This document shows, piece after piece, positions 57,214-64,000 of a stretch of DNA of 64,000 bases. This DNA comes from Armatimonadota bacterium. GTDB lineage: Bacteria > Sysuimicrobiota > Sysuimicrobiia > Sysuimicrobiales > Humicultoraceae. Under the pieces are notes generated by a model. The model was not told the origin of the DNA, searched no databases, and saw nothing but the letters and a program-made list of their open reading frames with translations. A program made the translations under genes and the position numbers. The stretch covers positions 2,013,906 to 2,077,905 of the forward strand of contig JAVKHP010000001.1 in NCBI GenBank assembly GCA_031459855.1. Reading direction: 5' to 3'. Positions within the stretch are counted from its first letter, which is position 1, and the number at the start of each line of letters is the position of its first letter.

Positions 57214-58596
57214 TCATGTCTGCGGCCGCACCCACTGGCCCCAGCCTGGCTCGCCGACCACCTGGCCGTCGCGCATCACCACGCGCCCGCGCACGAGCGT
57301 AGCCACCGGCCGGCCGCGCAGGCGGAGTCCGTCGTAGAGCAGGGCCACGTCGCGGGCCTTCGTGTAGAGGGTGCGGTGGTCGTGCACCCACTCCGCCTGC
57401 AGGTCGACCAGCACGACGTCGGCGTCGGCGCCTGGGACCAGGGCGCCCTTGCGCGGCCACAGGCGGAACAGCCGGGCGGGGTTCTCGCTGGTGAGGCGCA
57501 CCAGGCGCGGCAGGTCCAGCTGGCCGCGCGCGACGGCGGTCAGCAGCAGCGGCGCGAACTCCTCCAGCCCCGGCAGGCCGGCCGCGGCGCCCCAGATGTC
57601 GTCGACGTAGGGCGCCTTCTCCTCGGGCAGGTAGGGCGCGTGATCGGTGCCCAGCACGTCGATCACCCCGCTGCGGACGGCCTCCCACAGGCGCTGCTGC
57701 GTCTCCAGCGGCCGCAGCGGCGGGTTGCACTTCGCAAACGGGCCCCACTGGGCCAGGGCGTCGTCGGTGAACATGAGGTAGTGCGCGCACGTCTCGGCGG
57801 TCACCGGCAGGCCTGCCTCCTTGGCCCGCGCCACCCACGCCGCGGCGGTGGCCGTGCTGAGGTGCACGACCTGCAGGCGCGCGCCGGTGGCCTGCGCCAG
57901 GGCGATGCACTGGGCGACGGACGCCACCTCCGCCGCCTCGGGCCGGGCCAGGGCGTGCGCACGGCCGTCGTGGCGCCCCGCGGCACGCACGGCCGCCTCG
58001 GCCACATCGAGGATCTGCTGGTCCTCGGCGTGCACGGCGTGCAGCAGCCCCGTGCGCGCGGTCCGCTCCATGACCCGCAGCATCTGCCCGGCGTCGGGGC
58101 AGCAGATGCCGGTGAACTCGTGCTCGCGGCCGGCCGGCGCGCGGGTGCGGAAGGTCTTGAAGGCCACGGCGCCCGCGGCGGCCATGGCCTCGAGCTCGTC
58201 GAGGTTGTCGCCGCTGGCAGCGCCGTAGAGGGCGAAGTCCACGATCGAGCGGGGTTGCACGTGCGCCGCCCGCGCCTGCAGGAGCGCCGCGCTGTGCACG
58301 GGCGGGATCGCCAGGGGCATCTCCAGGATGGTCGTGATGCCCCCCGCCGCCGCGGCACGGGTGCCCGACAGCCAGTCCTCGCGCTCGGTCCGCCCCGGGT
58401 CGCGCAGGTGCACGTGCGTGTCGATGATGCCCGGCAGCACGTGCAGGCCCGTGGCGTCCAGGACCTCGCGGGCTTCGGGCATGGCGTCGTCGCGATCGAC
58501 GGCGACGATGCGCCCGTCGGCGATGGCGACCGCGCCGCGGCGCGCACCCGCCGCGGTGACCAGCGTGCCCCCGCGAATGACCAGGTCGGCGATCAT
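57214..58596 (-). CDS. allantoinase/dihydroorotase-type cyclic amidohydrolase
   Basis: 460 residues of the amidohydrolase superfamily. Metal ligands are visible: H61 and H63 in DTHVHLRDPG, the carboxylated lysine K147 in AVAFKTFR, H186/H189 region (LLHAVHAED), LQVVHLST, and the catalytic D in LGTDHAPY. Best match in style is allantoinase AllB or a dihydroorotase-like hydantoinase; the precise substrate is not certain. No pyr or all genes are beside it. ATG 58596. Confidence 0.8.
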   Translation of the reverse strand: MIADLVIRGGTLVTAAGARRGAVAIADGRIVAVDRDDAMPEAREVLDATGLHVLPGIIDTHVHLRDPGRTEREDWLSGTRAAAAGGITTILEMPLAIPPVHSAALLQARAAHVQPRSIVDFALYGAASGDNLDELEAMAAAGAVAFKTFRTRAPAGREHEFTGICCPDAGQMLRVMERTARTGLLHAVHAEDQQILDVAEAAVRAAGRHDGRAHALARPEAAEVASVAQCIALAQATGARLQVVHLSTATAAAWVARAKEAGLPVTAETCAHYLMFTDDALAQWGPFAKCNPPLRPLETQQRLWEAVRSGVIDVLGTDHAPYLPEEKAPYVDDIWGAAAGLPGLEEFAPLLLTAVARGQLDLPRLVRLTSENPARLFRLWPRKGALVPGADADVVLVDLQAEWVHDHRTLYTKARDVALLYDGLRLRGRPVATLVRGRVVMRDGQVVGEPGWGQWVRPQT

Positions 58597-58709
58597 GGCA
58601 GGGATCGCCTTCGTCGCGCGGTCGTCCGCGTCCTACCGCCGACCTCCCGGGGGCGGTGCCCGGTGTCCGAGGCGTCGAGGACGGGCGCAGGTGCACCGCC
58701 ATGCGCGCG

Positions 58710-58739
58710 TTGACACCGCTGCGGCGGGTTGGCTATCAT
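58710..58739 (+). promoter_or_regulatory. promoter of the initiator tRNA
   Basis: TTGACA (58710-58715) and TATCAT (58734-58739), 18 bases apart; a start near 58746 is five bases before the tRNA. A strong promoter, as expected for a stable RNA. Confidence 0.75.
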
Positions 58740-58750
58740 AGGTGGTGCGA

Positions 58751-58827
<77 letters not shown>

Positions 58828-58831
58828 AGCG

Positions 58832-58877
58832 CGACGCCCGAAGCTCTTCCCCCCTGCGCTTCGGGCGTCGATCTCTT
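58832..58877 (+). terminator. terminator of the tRNA gene
   Basis: CGACGCCCGAAG (58832-58843) mirrors CTTCGGGCGTCG (58859-58870) perfectly, a 12-base stem, followed by ATCTCTT. Confidence 0.8.
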
Positions 58878-58999
58878 CGGTGGCCGGCTAGTCCGTCAGG
58901 CCAGGGAGCGCCAGTGCGACCCGTGTGGGAGGAGGAGTCCTCTCCTCCAGCGCGAAGGCTCACCCACTTTTGCTACCTGCGGTGCAGGCGGGTGCGCCA

Positions 59000-61900
59000 A
59001 TGGCAGAGCGGGCTCTCCGGATCGAACTGCTCGGCGGCTTTCGCCTGACCAGCGACGGGCGGCCGGTCACAGACGTGCGGACCGTCCGGCAGCAGTCTCT
59101 GTTGGCCTACCTGCTTCTCACCCGGCATCAACCCCAGTCACGGCAGCGGATCGCGTTCGTCGTCTGGCCCGACTCGACCGAGGCGCAGGCGCTCACAAAC
59201 CTGCGCCGCGAACTGCACCATTTGCGCCGTGCCCTGCCAAATGCCGAGCGCTTCCTCGACGTGGAAGGAAAAGTGCTGCGGTGGCGAACCGATGCGCCGT
59301 TTACGTTCGACGTGGCAGAGTTCGAAGACACCCTGGCGTGCGCCTACGCCACCCAACCACCGGCGCGAGGGAAACTGGAGGAAGCCGTCGCGCTGTGTCA
59401 TGGCGATCTGCTCCCTGAGTGCTACGACGAATGGATCCTGCCCGAGCGCGAACGATTGCGGCAGCGCTATCACAAAGCGTTGGAGGATCTCGCCGAGGCC
59501 CTCGAGTACCGCAGGGAGTTCGCGGCCGCGATCCGTCACGCGCGCGGCCTCCTGCAACTGGACCCGCTGCGTGAAGCGACCTATCGCCGCTTGATGCGGC
59601 TCTATGCCCTGAGCGGTGAACGCGCCGCGGCACTCCACGTGTACCACACGTGCGTAACAGTCCTGCGGCACGAACTGGGCGCGGAGCCCGATCCCGCCAC
59701 GCAGGACATGTACAGGCGCCTGCTCGAGGTGGAGGCAGGAGAGGTCAGGCCCCCCGGGCTGGCAGCCAGTTTTCCACTCGTCGGTCGGGAGCAGGAGTGG
59801 CAGCGGCTACTCTCGATCTGGCACGGCGCCGCGAACGGCCATGCGCAGTTGGCGATCATCTCCGGTGAGGCTGGGATCGGCAAGACGCGGCTGGGGGAGG
59901 AGTTGCTGGCCTGGTGCGCCGGACAGGGCATTGCCGCCGCACGGACGCGCGCGTACGCGACCGAAGGCCGCCTTGCGTACGCGCCCATCACCGACTGGCT
60001 GCGCTCCGAGGCGCTGCGGCCTGCGCTGCCACGGCTGGAGCCCATCTGGCTCGCCGAAATTGCGCGGCTTCTCCCTGAACTTCTGACCGAGCGCCCGGAC
60101 CTGCCACATCCAGAGCCGCTCACCGAAGGCTGGCAGCGCCGGCGATTCTTCGAGGCGCTGGCCCGGACCGTCCTGGCGGCCGGACCGCTCCTGCTGCTGA
60201 TCGATGACCTGCAGTGGTGCGACCGCGACACGCTGGAGTGGCTGCACTACCTGCTGCGATTCGACCCTCGGGCCCGCCTCCTGATGGTGGGCACCCTGCG
60301 CACCGAGGAGCAGGTGGACAACCCGGCTCTCGCGCCACTGCTCCTCGAGCTGCGTAACCTGGAACAACTCGAAGAGATCGAACTGGGCCCCCTGGGCGAA
60401 GACGGGACCGTCGCGCTCGCCCAACACGTCGCCGAGCGCACCCTGGACGCGCAGGCCCGCGCGGACCTGTTCCGGCAGACCGAGGGCCATCCGCTCTTCG
60501 TCATCGAGATCGCCCGGGCCGGCCTGCCGCTCGGCGACGATGCCCTCCGCAGACCCGGTGCGACGGCGTTGCCTCCGAAAGTCCAGGCCGTCATTGCGGC
60601 GCGGCTCACCCAGCTGACGCTGTCAACCCGTGAACTCGCGCATCTCGCGGCCGCGATCGGGCGCGATTTCGGATTCGAACTGCTCCGTGAAGCCAGCGAC
60701 CTCGATGAGGCAGAGCTGGTCCGCGCGCTCGACGAACTGTGGCAACGCCGTATCGTCCGGGAGCATTCAGGCGACGCCTACGACTTCAGCCACGACCGCA
60801 TCCGCGAGGTCGCCTACGCGGAAGTGAGCCCCCCCAGGCGCCGCTTGCTGCACCGGCGGATCGCGCAGGCGCTGGAGATCCTGCACGCGTCCGACCTGGA
60901 TCGCGTCAGCGCGCATCTCGCCGCGCATTGGGAACACGCGGGGCAGCCGACGAGGGCGATCGAGTTCTACGAGCGCGCGGCCAGGATGGCGAACAACGTG
61001 TGCGCCAGCGAGGAGGCGATCCGCGACTACGGGAAGGCGCTTGCGCTCCTCCAGCAACTCCCCCAGAGCCTGGAGCGCGATCGGCGAGAACTCGACCTGC
61101 ACCTCGCCCTCACCTCGCCGCTCAATGCTGCCCGCGGGTACGCCGCGCCCGAACTGGAGTCGGTCCTGGAGCGCGTCCGCGTGCTCGGCGAGCGCTTCGG
61201 AGACGCTCAGGCCGTCGTGCGATGCTTGTGGGGCCTGTGGGCAGTCAATTTCGTGCGGGGAAACATCCGTAGATCTCTCGAGATCGCCGGAACGTTGCAC
61301 GAGCTGACCGAGAGGAAGGCGACCCGGCTTTCCGAAGGCCGCCACGCCTTCGGGGGAAGCCTGACGAGCATAGGCGCCCTGGAACGCGGGCTGCACATGT
61401 TCGAGCAGGCCGTCGCGCACCACGACTTCGAGCACCATCATCCGTCGCTCTACGGATCGGACCTCGGCGTATTCACCCTCGCCTGGCAGGCGCACACCCT
61501 GTGGCTATCGGGCTATCCCGATCGGGCCCGCGAGCGCAGCCTGCGGGCCATCGCTCTGGCCGAGCGGTTCGGGCATCCCTACAGCCAGGCGCTCGCCTAT
61601 GCGCACGCCGTCGTGCAGTTCCAGCTGCGGCGCGATCTGGAAGCGATCTGGCGATACGCGGACGCACTCCTGGAGATCTGCGGGAAGTACGGCTTCGCCT
61701 ACTACGGCGAGTGGGGGCGGATCATCCGCGGCTGGGCCGTGGCGGAAACCAGTCCGGGCGAAGGGGCCGTCGCGGAAATCCGGCGGGGCATGGACAACCT
61801 GCGGGCTATCGGCGCGGAGACGCGGCGGCCCTACTATCTCTCGCTGCTGGCCTGGGCCCATGCGCGGGCCGCACAGATGGATCAGGCAGGAGCAGTGCTC

Positions 61901-62302
61901 GACGCCGCGCTGGCTACGGCCGCGGGAAACCACGACCTCTGGTGGAGCGCGGAACTCCACCGGCTCAAGGGCGAGTTCGGCCAGCCCGATGCCGCGGAGG
62001 CCTGGTTCGGCAGGGCGCTGGAGATCGCCCGGTCGCAGTCCAGCCGTTCCCTTGAACTGCGGGCCGCTGCGAGCCTGGCCCGTCTCTGGGCGGCGCGGGG
62101 CCAGGCCCGCGCCGCGCGGGACCTGCTGGCGCCCATCTACGCGCGCTTTACGGAAGGCCTGGATACCCCCGATCTGCTGGACGCCCGGGCCATCCTGGAC
62201 GGCCTGGACCGGCCGACGCCGAACGCCGGCGCGAACGGTTTGCGAACGCCCCTCCCGATACGCTTCCCTCACAACACTCGAGGGGGGGAACGTTCATCAT
62301 GA
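59000..62302 (+). CDS. BTAD-domain, AAA/NACHT-type ATPase and TPR transcriptional regulator
   Basis: 1100 residues. The N-terminus (LRIELLGGFRLTSDGRPV) is a winged-helix of the SARP/OmpR type; residues 95-240 are the bacterial transcriptional activator (BTAD) TPR domain; then an AAA-type ATPase with Walker A GEAGIGKTR near residue 290 and Walker B LLLLIDDLQWCD near 397; the C-terminal half is TPR-like. Similar to AfsR/SARP-type regulators. It probably controls the cupin and oxidoreductase that follow. ATG 59000 begins the family N-terminus; the frame opens 25 codons earlier. The cupin start overlaps the stop. Confidence 0.85.
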   Translation: MAERALRIELLGGFRLTSDGRPVTDVRTVRQQSLLAYLLLTRHQPQSRQRIAFVVWPDSTEAQALTNLRRELHHLRRALPNAERFLDVEGKVLRWRTDAPFTFDVAEFEDTLACAYATQPPARGKLEEAVALCHGDLLPECYDEWILPERERLRQRYHKALEDLAEALEYRREFAAAIRHARGLLQLDPLREATYRRLMRLYALSGERAAALHVYHTCVTVLRHELGAEPDPATQDMYRRLLEVEAGEVRPPGLAASFPLVGREQEWQRLLSIWHGAANGHAQLAIISGEAGIGKTRLGEELLAWCAGQGIAAARTRAYATEGRLAYAPITDWLRSEALRPALPRLEPIWLAEIARLLPELLTERPDLPHPEPLTEGWQRRRFFEALARTVLAAGPLLLLIDDLQWCDRDTLEWLHYLLRFDPRARLLMVGTLRTEEQVDNPALAPLLLELRNLEQLEEIELGPLGEDGTVALAQHVAERTLDAQARADLFRQTEGHPLFVIEIARAGLPLGDDALRRPGATALPPKVQAVIAARLTQLTLSTRELAHLAAAIGRDFGFELLREASDLDEAELVRALDELWQRRIVREHSGDAYDFSHDRIREVAYAEVSPPRRRLLHRRIAQALEILHASDLDRVSAHLAAHWEHAGQPTRAIEFYERAARMANNVCASEEAIRDYGKALALLQQLPQSLERDRRELDLHLALTSPLNAARGYAAPELESVLERVRVLGERFGDAQAVVRCLWGLWAVNFVRGNIRRSLEIAGTLHELTERKATRLSEGRHAFGGSLTSIGALERGLHMFEQAVAHHDFEHHHPSLYGSDLGVFTLAWQAHTLWLSGYPDRARERSLRAIALAERFGHPYSQALAYAHAVVQFQLRRDLEAIWRYADALLEICGKYGFAYYGEWGRIIRGWAVAETSPGEGAVAEIRRGMDNLRAIGAETRRPYYLSLLAWAHARAAQMDQAGAVLDAALATAAGNHDLWWSAELHRLKGEFGQPDAAEAWFGRALEIARSQSSRSLELRAAASLARLWAARGQARAARDLLAPIYARFTEGLDTPDLLDARAILDGLDRPTPNAGANGLRTPLPIRFPHNTRGGERSS

Positions 62303-62781
62303 GGAACCGGAGCTGGAGAGGCGTTGCGTTGGTCGTGGCCAGCGTGGTAATCGGCGTAGTCGGCTGGTCAACCGTTGTCGCGCAGAGTCGCCATGTCATG
62401 CTTACGCCGGATGAGATGACGTGGGCGGCCGGCCCGCCGTCGCTCCCACGCGGCGCACAGATCAGCGTCCTGGAGGGGGATCCTGCAAAGGCCGAGCCGA
62501 TCACAATGCGGCTAAAGTTTCCCGCGGGCTATGAGATCGCTCCACACACGCATCCCGCCATCGAACATGTCACGGTGCTTTCCGGCACGTTCCACATCGC
62601 CGCGGGTGAAAAGATGGACAAGACGCTCGGGAAGCGACTTCCCGCCGGCAGTTTTGTCGTGATCCCGACGGGCAGCCCGCATTTCGCGTGGACCTCTGAG
62701 GACACTGTCTTGCAGCTCCACAGCGTCGGCCCGTGGGGTATCACGTACCTCAATCCGGCGGACGACCCGAGGCGGCGCTAG
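62299..62781 (+). CDS. secreted cupin-domain protein
   Basis: 160 residues. An N-terminal signal sequence (GVALVVASVVIGVVGWSTVVAQS) precedes a cupin barrel: MRLKFPAGYEIAPHTHPAIEHVTVLSGTFHIAAG holds the H-x-H and E metal ligands, and GSFVVIPTGSPHFAWT the third histidine. Function unknown: metal-dependent dioxygenase or sensor are possible. ATG 62299 overlaps the regulator stop (ATGA), so the two are coupled. Confidence 0.82.
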   Translation: MRNRSWRGVALVVASVVIGVVGWSTVVAQSRHVMLTPDEMTWAAGPPSLPRGAQISVLEGDPAKAEPITMRLKFPAGYEIAPHTHPAIEHVTVLSGTFHIAAGEKMDKTLGKRLPAGSFVVIPTGSPHFAWTSEDTVLQLHSVGPWGITYLNPADDPRRR

Positions 62782-62811
62782 AGCCAGAACGTAACGTATG
62801 GAAGAGATGCC

Positions 62812-64000
62812 ATGAGCTACACACCCGGCCCCGGCGGACGGGCCACCCGGCCAGATCCATCCGCCGTCAGCGCCTTCAAGGCTGGGCTGCGCGGCCAGCT
62901 CGTCCAGCCGGCCGACGACGGCTATGACCAGGCGCGCAAGGTCTACAACGCCATGATCGACAGGTTCCCCGCGCTGATTGTCCGCTGCGCCAACGTGGCC
63001 GATGTCGTCCGGGCCGTGCACTTCGCCCGCGACCAGGGGCTACCGGTCGCAATCCGTGGCGGCGGGCACAACGGCGCCGGCCTGGGGACCTGCGACGACG
63101 GGCTGGTCATCGATCTCTCGCGCATGAAGGGCATCCGCGTTGATCCCCGGGCCCGCACAGTTCTGGTCGAAGGCGGCTGCACCTGGGGCGACGTCGACCA
63201 CGCGACGCATGCGTTCGGTCTGGCGGTGCCCTGCGGGATCATTTCCACCACCGGGGTTGGAGGGCTCACGCTTGGCGGCGGGCTCGGCCATCTGACGCGT
63301 AAGTACGGCCTCACCATCGACAACCTGCTCGCGACCGACATGGTGCTGGCCGATGGGAACCTGGTGACCGCCAGCGCCGATGAGCATGCGGATCTGTTCT
63401 GGGCGATACGCGGCGGCGGCGGCAACTACGGCGTGGTGACCGCCTTTCTCTTCCGGGCGCACCCGGTCAGCACTGCTGTTGTCGGTCCGACGCTGTGGGA
63501 GTTGGACAAGGCCGTCGACGTGCTCCGCTGGTATCGCGAGTTCATTCCCCAGGCCCCGAACGACCTCAACGGCTTCTTTGCGTTCGTCACCGTACCACCG
63601 GTACCGCCGTTCCCGGAGCACCTGCATCTCAAGAAGATGTGCGGCGTGGTGTGGTGCTACACGGGGCCCGAGTCGCAGGCCGACGAGGTGTTCAGGCCCG
63701 TTCGCGAGTTCGGGCCGCCGGCCCTGTACGGTATCCACCCCGCGCCGTTTCCGGCCCTACAGACCGCGTTCGACGGGCTCTACCCGCCCGGACTGCAGTG
63801 GTACTGGCGCGCCGACTTCTTCACGGAGCTCCCCGATCGGGCCGTCGAGGTGCACGCCGAGCATGGCTCGCAGCTGCCCACGCTGCAATCCACCATGCAT
63901 CTCTACCCTGTTGACGGCGCCGCGCACCGGGTCGGGAAGCATGACACGGCCTTCAGTTACCGGGATGCCCGGTTTGCAGGGGTCATCGTTGGCGTCGATC
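62812..64000 (+). CDS. FAD-linked oxidoreductase of the berberine-bridge type (partial, 3' end outside window)
   Basis: 396 codons, running off the window. FAD_binding_4 domain: AIRGGGHNGAGLGTCDDGLVIDLS, with H86 the likely covalent FAD histidine, then STTGVGGLTLGGGLGHLTRKYGLTIDNLL, FWAIRGGGGNYGVVTAF. C-terminal substrate domain follows. Similar to 6-hydroxynicotine oxidase/oligosaccharide oxidases and to bacterial BBE-like proteins. ATG 62812; 30 bases after the cupin. A substrate cannot be named. Confidence 0.88.
   Translation, partial: MSYTPGPGGRATRPDPSAVSAFKAGLRGQLVQPADDGYDQARKVYNAMIDRFPALIVRCANVADVVRAVHFARDQGLPVAIRGGGHNGAGLGTCDDGLVIDLSRMKGIRVDPRARTVLVEGGCTWGDVDHATHAFGLAVPCGIISTTGVGGLTLGGGLGHLTRKYGLTIDNLLATDMVLADGNLVTASADEHADLFWAIRGGGGNYGVVTAFLFRAHPVSTAVVGPTLWELDKAVDVLRWYREFIPQAPNDLNGFFAFVTVPPVPPFPEHLHLKKMCGVVWCYTGPESQADEVFRPVREFGPPALYGIHPAPFPALQTAFDGLYPPGLQWYWRADFFTELPDRAVEVHAEHGSQLPTLQSTMHLYPVDGAAHRVGKHDTAFSYRDARFAGVIVGVD

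Overview
The window is about 64 kb of very GC-rich, densely packed bacterial DNA. GTG starts and 1 to 4 base stop/start overlaps are common, and recognisable promoters are of the TTGACA-N17/18-TATAAT type. Gene content mixes a Bacillota-like order (3D-domain protein, rsmA, aminotransferase, ispE, nucleotidyltransferase, purR) with a TolC outer-membrane efflux protein. That suggests a diderm, thermophile-like, uncultured lineage related to Bacillota or Sysuimicrobiota (CSP1-3). The phylum guess is inference; no species can be named.

Region by region: 1-12.9 kb is a respiratory complex I operon, nuoD (cut by the window edge) to nuoN. 13.0-14.7 kb (minus) holds lgt and an IolE-like isomerase, and a D-lactate/glycolate-type dehydrogenase follows on plus. 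16.3-20.9 kb is a fluoride-response island: a plus-strand fluoride riboswitch leads three uncharacterised genes (two helical/coiled-coil proteins and a protein with a duplicated C-x2-C...C-x2-H motif). A second, minus-strand fluoride riboswitch leads a CPA2 Na+/H+ antiporter, a universal-stress-protein remnant and an MFS transporter. No crcB/fluc or eriC gene is visible. 21.2-26.4 kb is a sugar ABC importer (binding protein, two permeases, no ATPase) with a sugar/polyol dehydrogenase and an IclR regulator. A decayed ISNCY-type transposase follows.

26.9-29.8 kb is a SAM-I riboswitch with terminator, then homoserine kinase, threonine synthase-like enzyme and a MoaD/ThiS-like sulfur carrier. This arrangement could serve threonine or a thiocarboxylate route to homocysteine. 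ligA, a GerMN-domain protein and an Hfq-fusion protein follow. 33.8-41.0 kb is a propionyl-CoA to succinyl-CoA module (carboxylase beta, biotin carboxylase, BCCP, methylmalonyl-CoA mutase catalytic chain, MeaB, epimerase). 41.2-49.5 kb is the cell-envelope/housekeeping run, with a LytR-CpsA-Psr protein on the minus strand and a possible structured RNA. 49.7-55.6 kb is a TolC/HlyD/ABC efflux operon.

55.7-58.6 kb (minus) holds a secreted protein, a DUF72 protein and an allantoinase/dihydroorotase-type amidohydrolase. An initiator tRNA with clear promoter and terminator sits at 58.75 kb. The window ends with a BTAD/AAA/TPR regulator, a secreted cupin and a partial FAD-linked oxidoreductase.

The observations most worth following up are the paired fluoride riboswitches with a fluoride-controlled operon of unknown function, the SAM-controlled thrB-thrC-sulfur-carrier operon, the Hfq fusion, and the unclassified RNA candidate near 44.7 kb.
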